64,000 bases of DNA. Source: Astropecten irregularis. Its lineage: Eukaryota; Echinodermata; Asteroidea; Paxillosida; Astropectinidae. Below, in pieces: positions 1 through 9,856 of the stretch. Both the position numbers and the translations under genes were made by a program. The stretch spans positions 6,324,001-6,388,000 of the forward strand of contig OZ020259.1 in the NCBI GenBank assembly GCA_963971285.1, given 5' to 3'. A model generated the notes under the pieces. That model worked only from the letters and a program-made list of their open reading frames with translations. It was not told the origin of the DNA and did no database searches. Positions within the stretch are counted from its first letter, which is position 1, and every line of letters starts with the position of its first letter.

Positions 1-189
1 CCTATATTCCGAAAATTACGGTAATCACTTCAAATCATTTGCAAGTCTCCTTGCCAGCCTTTTCAATAACGAGATGAAGACATCGAAATTTGCATTAGAC
101 CCTCAACTACATGTACAACACTACAGACAACACGTTGAATGCAGTGTTACATGTATGTCCATTCATTTCTGGTAATGAAACCAAAAAAG

Positions 190-405
190 CGCCCTAGGCA
201 CTGAAGCTCGAAAGCATGACAAAACCTTTTAATGCAAAGATGACGAGAAGAAGATACACTTTTAGAGGTGGCAGGAAAACCCCAGAGTAATATTCTGGGT
301 AAAACCTATGGAATCAGGCAGGGACTGAAAACCCAATGCACTTGTGAACCGAGCCGATGAGTGAAAGGCGAGGAAAGAACCGCTACGCCAACCTGACTCC
401 CCGTA
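190..405 (-). repeat. tRNA-derived SINE-like repeat
   Basis: On the minus strand the head reads GTTGGCGTAGCGGTTC, which matches the RNA polymerase III A box (TRGCNNAGYGG). About 35 bases further on is CGGCTCGGTTCAC, a degenerate B box. The body runs leftwards to about 190. The boxes are seen directly; the SINE assignment is from the family architecture, and the left boundary is a guess. Confidence 0.45.
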
Positions 406-1429
406 TACTGTGATGTACATATGAAATATTGATCACAAAAGTGCACATGTAGGTTCATGGGAAGAGTGCAGTTACAAGAAGTCTGAGTGATACATGTACG
501 GACGGTTCATCCCTACATGGTCGTCTGCACTAGTGCGAGGGACATGCTGAAATCCCACGCTACCATGACACATTTTTGACACCACAAGTGGCAAAACAGG
601 TCCCCACAGACAAGACCTGCTGTATGGTTTAGCAGTCATGAGTCTGTCACACGAACACAGTATATAGTTCAGCATGTCACCTTCAAGTTCAAGCAGTGCT
701 TAACTGACATGGGAACTTGGGGGCAGGCTGAAACCAAGTCTAGATCACCAACAGCTGGTGGGTGCTGAAAACCAAGGCATATATGGGATAAAAACACCCT
801 GGAGTTGTTGTCTCATGCCCACAAGTCTCCCAACAACATTTGGTCCCCAGCATGGCAAGCCCATCTCTACATGTATGTAGTCTTGATTTCAAGGCTGAGT
901 GTACTGGTAAATGGCACACAGTCTCTTGTGCGGCTGTACACTTGCAATGGTCCAAACTCTCTAGTCTTTTTTAAGGCTGAGTATCCAAATAGTAATGAAT
1001 TTCCAAATTTTCATTTGCAATTTTATCTATTTCCCGACCAAAATCATTTAATATTCATAATTTCCAAATTGTTCCAAATTTATGTTTTTTGGTCGTGAAT
1101 TGTGTAAGAGTCAGTGTTTTAGAGAAATAAGGAAGCAAGTTCGACATGGGCGGGGCACTGCATGGGCGGGGCATTATGGCAAGGCGGACGGAAAGATTAA
1201 GAGACCGACAGTCATAAAGTCAGGGATAAGAAAGATGAGTGGCTAGAAGTGCAGCAATTTGAAGCTTAAGTCACTCTGCCGAGATGGATCACCATTTGAG
1301 GCCAGTGACCATGCCAATACATCCGCTTGATTATCCATCACTTTAACTCTGACTTAGGTATTTTCCTGTTTAAGGAGAAGATTGATTTTATTGTTGTGAA
1401 TGTGCATGTGTGTTTACAAGTTGAACCTG
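406..1429. other. Stretch without recognisable gene
   Basis: Nothing coding was recognised on either strand. At 1144-1175 there is a two-unit tandem repeat built on CATGGGCGGGGCA, a GC-box-like sequence. The rest is AT-rich with scattered TACATG words. Confidence 0.4.
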
Positions 1430-1700
1430 ATGTCAAAATTTACACGGGTCCACTCCACCCTCTGGAAAGTCTTTCCAAATTTCAAATCATGCTCTGCGGT
1501 CACAGTGTACAATACAAAATGTGATTCATCTACCACTCGCAACATGTCCAAATTGTCAACATGGGTCAGCCAAACTCAACCCACCTACCAAGCAGGGTTA
1601 GTTTCAACATGGGTCAGCCGAACTCAACCCGCCTACTGAGCAGGGTTAGTTTCAACACAGGTCCAGCCGTCCAGCGCTTCACGCGGGTCAACACCCTGTT
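1430..1700. repeat. H-family fragment with 48-bp tandem units
   Basis: Two 48-bp units start at 1557 and 1605, and a third starts at 1653. Each opens with CAACATGGGTCAGCC or a close variant and contains AGCAGGGTTAGTTT. The same vocabulary (ACACGGGTC, CAACCC, GCAGGGTT) occurs in the larger elements at 31612-31957 and 41158-41938, so this is a fragment of that family. The terminal TTTTCACACT motif is missing here. Confidence 0.6.
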
Positions 1701-1709
1701 AAAATATTA

Positions 1710-2085
1710 CATGCTTGGAGTAAAGAGAGCCTTACGTTTCGATCCTAGCAGGATCTTTCTCAAAAGGCCTTAGAGAAAGATCCAGCAACATACAGTATGG
1801 TCGAAATGTCAGGCCCTCCTAACTCCAAGCATTTGATATACAGTGGAATGCCGCTATAATGAACATGGCAGGATGCACAGATATTGTCCATTATAGTGGT
1901 CGTTTGTTTTAGTGATCTAAAGAACCATATTGGGTCATGCATTGTACACAAACATTGTGAGCCAAGGATGATATTCGGTATAGCCAAATGTTCGGTATAG
2001 CGGTGTTTGCTGTAGTGGCATTCTACAGTATTTCAGGTCATTATTTTGGTTGATGAGCAGTTTGCAGCAGTTTATTACTTGTTTT
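1710..2085. repeat. G element, head-to-head pair split by a MITE
   Basis: Positions 1710-1770 carry the G unit in one orientation (TGCTTGGAG ... GATCCTAGCAGGATCTTTC). Positions 1771-2085 carry it reversed (GAGAAAGATCC ... GGCCCTCCTAACTCCAAGCA ... TGATGAGCAGTTTGCAGCAG), giving an inverted pair. The reversed copy is interrupted at 1841-2028 by a pogo-like MITE. Other G copies are near 11856, 29145, 47985, 50697, 55868 and 60756. Confidence 0.75.
1841..2028. mobile_element. pogo/Tigger-like MITE (C family) inside G
   Basis: A 188-bp element starts CAGTGGAATGCCGCTATAAT and ends with the degraded inverse GTAGTGGCATTCTACAG. It is flanked by TA at 1839-1840 and 2029-2030. The CAGTGGAA-type ends followed by TATAA and the TA target resemble pogo/Tigger family termini; this superfamily call is by resemblance. 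It carries no transposase. The host G repeat continues on both sides. Confidence 0.7.
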
Positions 2086-2329
2086 GAAATTGCAGTTTGA
2101 ACAGGTCAGTCACTTGTTGAGATTGTTTGTAGTATGAAGAGCCCTATAGGCACTGTCATAGATCAAGCTGCAACCTGGTATGCCTGGTTGAATGACCTCT
2201 GAGCAGGTGGTGGGATCGCATCTCATCTTATCATCTTACAGACCTGAAATATCTTCCTCAGATTTTCACTGGCCTGTCATGTAGCAGGTGGTTTTCACTC
2301 GCCTAGGTCCAAAACATAGACAACCACAC

Positions 2330-2720
2330 CATCACAACATTTTTGTCTGCTTCCTATGCAATACCGTACAGGCGCTCTACCAAATGAGCTATCCAGGGGC
2401 CAATTTCATAAAACTGTTAAGCACACAAATTTGCTAAGCAAGACATTTCTGTCTTAATAAAAACAGGGTTAACAACCAAGTATCCAAGTGTTGTGTATCG
2501 CTTGTGATTGTTCTTTGGCTGTTGTTCGCTGACCATGAATATCAAATGGAAGTTTCAATGGTGGTTTGCTTTATTGGGCGAGACATTTTTGTGCTAAGCA
2601 CATTTTTGTGCTTAACAGTTTTACGAAATTTGGTGGTGACCCAAATAGTAAACTACATGTATCTTTGATGGTTTGGCAGTCAGAAGCCATGAAACCACTC
2701 ACATACCGCTATATTGCTTG
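2330..2720 (-). repeat. tRNA-derived SINE, interrupted
   Basis: The minus strand carries ATAGCTCATTTGGTAGAGCG, a tRNA-like A-box region, followed by a degenerate B-box region. The other side of the SINE body (GGTGGTGACCCAAATAG ... AGCCATGAAACCACTCAC) is displaced by the insertion at 2394-2632. The uninterrupted relative at 24662-24870 shows the two parts belong together. Confidence 0.65.
2394..2632. mobile_element. N-family MITE inserted in the SINE
   Basis: Terminal inverted repeats are GGCCAATTTCATAAAACTGT at the left and the inverse of ACAGTTTTACGAAATTTGG at the right. Next to them are TTAAGCAC/GTGCTTAA arms. A second copy lacking its left end is at 36310-36535 and shares the body (ATTTCTGTCTTAATAAAAAC). 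It belongs to the set of elements with GATTTCAC-type ends. Confidence 0.7.
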
Positions 2721-2740
2721 GTATTATAATGTCACCCCAT

Positions 2741-3100
2741 TCAACAGCCTGATGCAGGGTGGGCGAAAATATGGATGGCTGTCTGCTCCAATAGGTCTAC
2801 AGTGTACAATGTACCATACATTCATGTACACACATACATGTACATGTACATGTACATTTATACATTAGTGCTTCACATTATGTACAGTCCAAGGACAAGG
2901 CTTTGTGTTTTCTATTGTCCTTGTACATAAATAAACTCCATCAGACTAAGCGCACATTATTTGTACATCCGAGGACAAATTTGAACAAAAGAAGTCATTC
3001 GAGGACAAGAAAAGGTTTCATAGTTGTTCCTTTATCCTCCTGTTCTCGATCTGAATGGCATTCATATAGGCCTACAATTGTCTATACATTATACATGTAC
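2741..3100. repeat. Low-complexity ACATGT-rich stretch
   Basis: Positions 2824-2858 are an ACATGT/TACATG hexamer run. The flanks have scattered AT-rich sequence and no recognisable gene. Confidence 0.6.
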
Positions 3101-3449
3101 AGTACATGTACAGGATTGGTAACATACATGTACATGTACCCAAATATTAATGTTCACAGATTTATGCATAACTTTCAGGGTATGAAGATGGTGCTGGTAG
3201 AAACATACCGTTCAGATATTTCCACATGAAATGGTGTATTTCTACAGAAATTAGTAAATAGTTTTTCAAAACCATTCTTTATGTTTTACAAGAAAAATTT
3301 AGTCGGGCTTTCTCGTGACTCAGATGACCGATTGAGCTCAAATTTTCATAGGTTTATCATTTCATGTACAATGTACATGTACATGCTGCACCAGACAAAG
3401 TGTGCATGAGTGCTGTTCTGTGACCTTTACCAATCATGTATTATACCTT
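3101..3449 (+). mobile_element. AAAGGT-superfamily MITE, m1+2B type
   Basis: The left half has ACAGGATTGGTAACATAC and GGTATGAAGATGGTGCTGG (module m1). The right half has GAGCTCAAATTTTCATAGG, GACAAAGTGTG and TGTGACCTTTACCAATCATG (module 2B). The central GATC palindrome is mostly lost. Related m1+2B copies are at 29954-30362 and 53266-53633. Confidence 0.75.
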
Positions 3450-3520
3450 CAACACTTGGAGGTTTTGTCGGACCAAGTTCATACACACTGCTAACCACAC
3501 ACATTATCACACGTACTGTA

Positions 3521-3774
3521 TAGGGCTGTAAGTTTACGAATAATTTTGTAACCGGTTACCCGTCTGTAATTCGGCTACAGTTACAGTTACCCGTATAACA
3601 AAGAAAACATTCGCACATTGTGGAATTAGATGGTATACAAAACAAAAAAGGTCAGTCCTACATCAATAATGGATGTTTGAAAAAGAAAAGACGCTTTAAT
3701 AAAAGAACCCATTTCGGTTAACCGAAACTGGAACGGTCGGTTAACCAGGTAACCGGTTACAAACTGCAGCCATA
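3521..3774. mobile_element. hAT-type MITE (E family) with perfect TSD
   Basis: A 254-bp element starts TAGGGCTGTAAGTTT and ends AAACTGCAGCCATA. It is flanked by identical 8-bp duplications GTACTGTA at 3513-3520 and 3775-3782. TAGGG-type ends with 8-bp duplications are the hAT signature. The interior has AACCGGTTACCC runs and no open frame. The same element, with another inside it, is at 26865-28334. Confidence 0.9.
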
Positions 3775-3782
3775 GTACTGTA

Positions 3783-4258
3783 CATGGTACATAGTCTCTG
3801 CATAGTCTGCAATTAATGCAGTCTGCGGTTGCAAAGGACAAGCATTCAATTACAACTTCCCGTTTCACACGTTTACCACAAAAACAAAAAGAGCAGTTCC
3901 CATCATACATTGTAAAAAGGGCCACAGTCTGAAAGAGAATTAAACTAGTGTCATACTTTAGAGACTAAAAAGTCAAATTTGAGAGGTCTACACTGTCAAT
4001 TAGCGTGTATACATCACTGAAATATGGAGAGTATTTTGGTTAGAACTTTCACTTCACTTTCAGTGTAGTATACAATTTCGTTTGAAACAAATATAATTCC
4101 GGGACATGAGATATCCTAAAACTCCGGATATTTACCCAAATGTGGTTGAATTCTGTGAATTGTATGTGTAGAGGAAATATCAATGGCACGTACAATAGAA
4201 TAAGAGCATTGTAATGTATGTACACACACCTGCCAGGCTGTAAATTGTTGTGGCTTAC
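3783..4258. other. Stretch without recognisable gene
   Basis: AT-rich sequence with no recognised repeat. It lies just downstream, on the minus strand, of the exon candidate at 4259-4427. Confidence 0.35.
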
Positions 4259-4427
4259 CACTGAGGTCAAAGGTCACAAATGTTGATGCAATCATGGCTT
4301 CCTGCCTCTGTGTCTGTGATGCAATGAATGTTGGGGCCATGGTTGAGGCAATGAATGTAGGCTGCACATGTATAACAAAAGATGTCTCTTGGGGGTATGT
4401 TGCAAGTGCCTCCACAATTTCTAAAAT
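4259..4427 (-). CDS. Candidate internal exon, unrecognised product
   Basis: On the minus strand, TCTTCAGCTCACAG precedes 169 nt that end in AGTG followed by GTAAGCC, so acceptor and donor signals bracket the segment. Read from its first base it is fully open, about 56 codons: S/T/A-rich with a repeated PTFIAS motif. Read with a phase-1 start it gives a Cys-rich peptide (RNCGGTCNIPPRDIFCYTC...) that stops at 4267-4269. The upstream exon at 14735-14882 ends in phase 1. The open phase-0 frame would therefore need another exon between them, while the Cys-rich frame would make this a last exon. I cannot choose between these and recognise no family. It may be spurious. Confidence 0.28.
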
Positions 4428-4479
4428 CTGTGAGCTGAAGAGCTAATTGTCCCCAAAATGTATCCTTCATGTGGTCCTT

Positions 4480-4600
4480 CATTATAAAGAACCACATATT
4501 TGTTTATAAATATGTATTGCAAACAAAAATTGGGAGACAAAGGTGACGTTCGGTAAAGCCAAATGTTCGGTATAGCAGTGATTGTTGTAGGTGTTCCACT
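4480..4600. repeat. Decayed pogo-like MITE fragment
   Basis: GACGTTCGGTAAAGCC, ATGTTCGGTATAGCAGTG and GTTCCACTT are internal and terminal words of the C family. The other end is not recognisable. Confidence 0.5.
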
Positions 4601-4654
4601 TTACTTGCGATTAGGAATAGGTTTTTTGTACAACATGTTTGGTGCTTACATGGA

Positions 4655-5016
4655 AAAGGTAGTATCATACTTTGGTAAGAAAGCAAAACAGACATTTTCA
4701 CAGATTGACGTATAACTTTCAGGGTATGAAGATGGTGCTGGTAGAAACATACCGTTAAAATGTTTCCGCCTGAAATGGTGTATTTATCCAGAAATTAGTA
4801 AAACAACGACCGAAAATCTTTTTGATCTTTTAAAGGATCAAAAATAAAAGAGAAGACTTAAGAAATACTGTGGCCGTTTTTCATGATTTTCTCAAAAAGT
4901 GGGCACCGTATGGGACTTAAATTTTCACAGATGACTGTGACTGTATCTTCCTCAAGTGATCTTTTTGCCCATGAATCTGTACTTCTTTGACAAAAACCAA
5001 AGTATGATACTACAAA
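4655..5016 (+). mobile_element. AAAGGT-superfamily MITE, m1+2A type
   Basis: This starts AAAGGTAGTATCATACTTTGG and ends CCAAAGTATGATACT, giving inverted ends. The m1 half (GATGGTGCTGGTAGAAAC) meets the 2A half (AAGACTTAAGAAATACTG, GTGGGCACCGTATGGG) at the central palindrome TTGATCTTTTAAAGGATCAA. There is no open frame of note. Confidence 0.85.
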
Positions 5017-5027
5017 AGTCAGGCAAG

Positions 5028-5192
5028 CAACTTGGACTTCACAAAAAAAAACGAGGAAATTTCAATCTTTACCATATTTTGTACTGTTTGTAGGCCTTAA
5101 GTGTTTCTCATGTTTCAAAATTCAATGGCACAAGAGTGAAGTTAAAAAAAAGAGAGGAAATCAGCTGATCCGAGGAAAAGTTGCATGCCTGA
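5028..5192. repeat. Dispersed repeat AB, copy 1
   Basis: The sequence from ACTTGGACTTCAC to AAAAGTTGCATGC recurs at 56295-56432, with the shared block GAGGAAATCAGCTGATCCG. No terminal inverted repeat was found, so its class is unknown. Confidence 0.65.
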
Positions 5193-5475
5193 TACATGTA
5201 TGTAGGCCTATGTCTGACCATTAATTTCCAAGAGTGAAAAGAGCTTCCGAAATGGTTTAAAGAGTGCCGGCAAATTACGTTAAGAGCTGTCGAGTTTGAC
5301 CTTTCCGTACTTCAATAACTCTTGCAAGGAGAAACGGCCACACACCACTGACGAATCAAAATTAAAGTCGCATTGGTTTTTTTTCTTCTTTTCAAGTGGA
5401 TTATATGTATAAAATGTAATAACTGTGGCTCTTCTCAACAGCTGGTTAAAAGATTGACATTTTCCACCGAAGCTG
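5193..5475. other. Short stretch without recognisable feature
   Basis: No repeat or exon signal was identified here. Confidence 0.3.
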
Positions 5476-5519
5476 TTTAAGGATGGGGGTTGCATGATAT
5501 GAAAATCAGACCGCAGTTT
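5476..5519 (+). repeat. 44-bp direct repeat, left copy
   Basis: TTTAAGGATGGGGGTTGCAT and the rest of this segment recur at 5867-5910 with about three differences. The two copies bracket the chimeric element at 5516-5865, and the right copy runs into the AAAGGT element at 5910. Confidence 0.85.
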
Positions 5520-5865
5520 AAGGGAGCATATAGGATTTGCAAGGCCTCAAAAAAATTTATTGAGTTTGAGACAGAAAATAGACTAAACAGTTCGTAAACA
5601 GTGCAAACAGTCACCATGGGAAATCTTGGTTCATCAGATGCTGGGTTTTTCAAGGAAATCAAGATTTAGTGTCTTTTCCAAAGATCATTCGTCCAAACGA
5701 TTTTTGGAACAAACATATTAAAAGTAAACCATTCTTCATGTTTTATAAGAAAAATCGAGTCAGGTTTTCACTATTTTCTCGTGACTCAGATGTTCGATTG
5801 AGCTCAAATTTTCACAGGTTTATTATTTCATGTACATGTTTGATCAGACAAAGTATGAGTACATA
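5516..5865 (+). mobile_element. Chimeric AAAGGG/AAAGGT MITE (J1+2B)
   Basis: The left part (AAGGGAGCATATAGGATTTGC ... ACCATGGGAAATCTTGG) matches the left half of the J element at 33213. After the centre GATCATTCGTCCAAACGATT, the right part switches to module 2B (TTCTCGTGACTCAGATG, GAGCTCAAATTTTCACAGG). The natural right end is truncated. It lies between two copies of a 44-bp direct repeat. Confidence 0.75.
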
Positions 5866-5909
5866 CTTTAAGGATGGGGGTTGCATCATATGAAAATCAG
5901 ACCGCAGTT

Positions 5910-6275
5910 AAAGGTAATATCATACTTTGGTTTTTGTCAAAGAAATACAGATTCATGGGCAAAAAAAATATCAAGGAAGATACAGTAACAGTCATCTGTG
6001 AAAATTTCCAGTCCCACATGGTGCCCACTTTTTGAAAAAATGGTGAAAAACTGCCACGGTAATTCTTAAGTCTTTTCTATTTTATTTTTGATCTTTTAAA
6101 AGATCAAAAAGATTTTCGGACGTTGTTTTACAAATTTCTGGATAAATACACCATTTCAGGTGGAAAAATGTTAGCTGTATGTTTCTACCACCACCATCTT
6201 CATACCCTGTAAGTTAAATACGGAAATCTGTGAACATTTCTGTTTTGGTTTCTTACCAAGTATGATACTACCTTT
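5910..6275 (-). mobile_element. AAAGGT-superfamily MITE, m1+2A type (reversed)
   Basis: This reads AAAGGTAATATCATACTTTGG to AAGTATGATACTACCTTT. It is the reverse arrangement of 4655-5016, with centre TTTGATCTTTTAAAAGATCA. It is flanked by TTAA/TA-type sequence on both sides. Confidence 0.88.
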
Positions 6276-6279
6276 AAAC

Positions 6280-6954
6280 CTAAGTTACCATGGAATTGCC
6301 ATCTCCATAATGCAATGCTTAAACCAGCATGGGGTGTCTGAGTCAGCCTTAGGTAGAAATTGAGAAAAAAAAAAAATGAAATTCAGATGAAGTGCAGAAT
6401 TTTTTTATTCTGCTTGTCAGAACTTGAGGCATGAAAGAACAGCAGGAGGCAGATCGAAGACTCACAAGACCAAAATAGCCGGAGCAAAAGAAGGGGAAAA
6501 TTAAAAACAACAACACCAAGAGGCCTTTTGGGGAGAAGGGGGTGGGGTCCCGCAGTGCTTAGTGCAGAAGCTGTTAGGGTGTCAAGTTGAAGTTGTTACC
6601 TTGGCTTGCTTGCTTTGCTCATTATGCGGAAAGTGTGATTTAATCTCCCCCTTTCGACATCGCCCGTCGCGCGAAGAAGGATTATTTTCATACACTGTGG
6701 CATTTTTTTCCTCACTTTTTTTCTCAATTCTTTTCTTTCCTTTAACAAAATGGTAATTTTGTTTCTTTTCTTTGCTTGCGCTGCAAGACCAGAACTTCAC
6801 CACTTCACTGGAGGTGTCGCTTGATACTTTGTGCTCTAGCCTTCCCATTTTGAAACATGCACAGTGAGCTTGTCTGAAATCAGAAAATGTTTTGTTAACG
6901 GCAAGGCGTCAATGTCAAGCATGGGTAGCATATCGAAACAGATATCTTCACAGG
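6280..6954. other. Stretch without recognised gene; T/C-rich tract
   Basis: At 6700-6780 a pyrimidine-rich tract lies on the plus strand. A long open frame on the minus strand here is Lys/Glu-rich because of that tract, and I do not call it a gene. No repeat family was recognised. Confidence 0.35.
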
Positions 6955-6986
6955 TTTACCTTTAACATACATGGTATTACCGTATG

Positions 6987-7305
6987 TTAAGTGTATGTTT
7001 CGACTATCACTGTCTTGTTAAACGAGACGGTGATAGTCGAAACATACACTTAAAATGTTTCTGCCTGAAAAGCTGTATTTATCCAAAAAAGGGTGAAACC
7101 AATGACCAAAAAGCAATTTTAATCTTTGGAAGATAAAAAATAACGGTGAAAAGACTTAAGAAATACTGTGGCCGTTTTTCACTATTTCTCAAAAAGTGGG
7201 CACCGTATGGGACTGGGAAATTCACAGATGACTGTTACTGTATCCTTCTTGATATTTTTGCATATGAAGCTGCATTTCTTTGATAAAAACCAAAGTATGA
7301 CCTTT
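6987..7305 (+). mobile_element. AAAGGT-superfamily MITE with inverted m1 duplication
   Basis: The right part (7054-7305) is a 2A half ending AAGTATGACCTTT. At 6987-7015 and 7025-7053, 29-nt arms pair with one mismatch around a 9-nt loop (TGTTAAACG). The right arm is the m1 piece GATAGTCGAAACATACACTT and the left arm is its inverted copy. Confidence 0.75.
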
Positions 7306-7518
7306 AACGGCTGGATTTGTACTTGCAGAGCTCTTTCCTGGTTTCGTTACCTAAAGCGATGGTACGATCATAAAATCTCAAATGTCTGAATATGAGTGAT
7401 GAATGAAGTCATCAGCAGATCAACCTCACGTGCTGCCTACATTTCCTGAGAAACGTGTCAAACACACTCACACTTTGGGCTTACATGTAATTTCTGCTTC
7501 CTTCGCATACGTGTCATT

Positions 7519-7883
7519 AAAGGTAATATCATACTTTGGTTTTTATCAAAGAAATAAAGATTCATTGGCAAAAATATCAAGACAGACAGCATAACAGTCA
7601 TCTGTGAAAAATTCAGTCCCATACAATGTCCACTTTTTGAGAAAATTAACGGTGAAAAACAGCCACGGTATTTCTTAAGTCTTTTCTCTTTTATTTTTGA
7701 TCTTTTAAAAGATCAAAAAGACTTTCGGTGGTTGTTTGACTAATTTCTGGATAAATACACCATTTCAGGGAGAAAAATGTTAACGGTATGTTTCTACCAC
7801 CACCATCTTTATACCCTGTAAGTTATACGTAAATCTGTGAACATTTCAGTTTTGGTTTCTTACAAAAGTATGATAGCACCTTT
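7519..7883 (-). mobile_element. AAAGGT-superfamily MITE, m1+2A type (reversed)
   Basis: Starts AAAGGTAATATCATACTTTGG and ends AAGTATGATAGCACCTTT, with centre TTTGATCTTTTAAAAGATCA. Immediate flanks are TA on both sides (ATTA|AAGG, CCTT|TAGG). Confidence 0.87.
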
Positions 7884-7889
7884 AGGCAA

Positions 7890-8866
7890 TGAGCCAAACG
7901 TTCCTCCCTTTTTTCTCCTTGTATCAGTTTCGGCTAACAGTTTGTGGAAATTTGTAACCAGATAATTAAATCCGGGTCGGTTAATCTATAACCGGATAAA
8001 AACCCAGCACTAGATAAAATACACATGCCTTCTAACTACTGGACATGTACATGTACTGTATGGTCACTGTGATACATCTTTACAATAGCGTGTGTGCTGT
8101 ATGAGCCAGATGACACACCAGGCAGAGTCAAGTTCACATTAGGTCATTACGCCCTCGTTCAATGTCCTCTCTTCAACCTTTCGAAGTGTCCACTGTCCAT
8201 CCTATCCCCCAATTGATTGGCATGCACTGGTCTGGAGGCCTTCATCCATCCAAGATGAGATGACCAATGACCAATGACCATGCTGTATATAGGAAGATGA
8301 CCAATTACCGAGCAATCTATGACCTCTCCTGAGGTTCTCTCTCATAGCTGACAAGTCATCAATTACGAGCGATAACACACCTTTGCCAAGTCCCCCAGAA
8401 CCCAGACCCACAGCAATTTATTCTCGGTGTTGACACATGGACAGCCGGCCTGCTACTATTAAGAGCCAATTTCCTGAAATCAAGTCTTGAAAGATTAGCC
8501 TATTAAAAGAACACTGTTTAAACATGCCCTTGATTTTTTGGTAGGTAAACAGCCCCAGCAACGAGTAAACATATTTATATACTGGAATATGTAGAAGCAA
8601 AACAAGATTTAATTTGATTTTAGATGCACGGTCTGTGGTTAATCTGCGAAAAATGTTTCTAGGCCATCTTTCCTGGGAAGTAATGAACCATATGGATTTA
8701 TAATTTGCTAGTTCACAAAAGGAAACAAATTACATGATGACAAATTTATTGTATTGTGGTTGAGATATATTGAAATTATACCAGCTTAATTTGTGAGCCC
8801 TCTGAGTTATACATCTTGCCAAAAACAAAGGGATAGTCGATAGTGTTGTCACATAGTAAAGAAAAT
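7890..8866. other. Stretch without recognisable gene
   Basis: No repeat was recognised. At 8269-8285 there is a short tandem of GACCAAT. Positions 8190-8410 are repeat-poor, open over about 70 codons on the minus strand, and lack convincing splice sites. Confidence 0.35.
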
Positions 8867-8867
8867 T

Positions 8868-9209
8868 AAGGTAGCACTTTTGGTTTTTGTCAAAGAAATG
8901 TAGATTCATTGGCAAAAATATCAAGAAAGATACAGCAACAGACATCTGTGAAATTCCCAGTCCCATATGGTGCCGACTTTTTGAGAAAACAGTGAAAAAT
9001 GCCCATGGAATCTTGTCACCATTATTTTTGATCATTTAAAGATCCAAAATATTTTCGGTCATTGCTTTGACTAATATCTTGATAAACTCAGCATTTCAGG
9101 CAGAAAATGTTAACGGTATGTTTCTATCAGCATTGGTCATCTTTATACATTGTGTACATGTACCCTGTAAGTTATAGGTAAATCTGTGAAGATTTCTGTT
9201 TTGGTACCA
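8868..9209 (-). mobile_element. AAAGGT-superfamily MITE, degraded
   Basis: Carries TTTGGTTTTTGTCAAAGAAA, ATTCATTGGCAAAAATATC and, at the other end, TTTCTGTTTTGGTACC. The central palindrome is reduced to TTTGATCATTTAAAGATC. Confidence 0.8.
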
Positions 9210-9856
9210 CTAGGGGAAGTACATTTAAGCTAAATTGTATTTAACAATTCCATGTACAGTACACTGTACACATCAGTAGTTGTTACTAGTACTACGACAA
9301 ATGAACTTATTCCCCTGGTTAAATGCTACCTTTATTTTCTTGATTACTTTGATGAACTGATACGGCTATCCACAATTCATTGTTACATAGTGACAGAGAC
9401 TGGAGCACTGTTGCAATACTGCTTAAAAACAGAAACTATTTCGGAGCGCTTGTACAATATGGGCTGAAATGTAATCACTTATTGATTTGTCTCGTCCTCT
9501 ATCTTGGGTGCTCCCGAACTGAACACGGAGGAGAGCAAAGTTTGATGACTGGCAATCGTGAATGGAATGGTCCCGATATGAACCCCGGGGATATATCCTT
9601 TCATTACATGGGAGTGTGGTAAACAGTTCACCACCCCCCTCCCTCCTCCCCTCAGTCTCCGCCTTTCATTCCTTGTAATGTGACCCCTTGGATCAAGTAG
9701 GGCTGGGGGGAGGAGGGGGGAGGGGGAGGTTGTCCTGAAACCCTGTGCTGTGATGGTTGTTATTAAAAGGTGTCTTTGAACACGGAGGCAGTCCTGCACC
9801 TGATCAAGAGAGCTTAATTATTCGTGTATGAGAGGCTTCGATTTACTGTGTATCAC
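9210..9856. other. Stretch without gene; paired C-rich and G-rich tracts
   Basis: A C-rich tract (about 9629-9655) and a G-rich tract (about 9703-9731: GGGGGGAGGAGGGGGGAGGG) are complementary. They could form a hairpin, and the G-rich strand could form a quadruplex. Nothing coding was recognised. Confidence 0.45.

Noticed and set aside
6582-6848. Lys/Glu-rich minus-strand protein ending near a GTAAC site
   Set aside because: The composition comes from a T/C-rich tract; there is no acceptor and no family resemblance.
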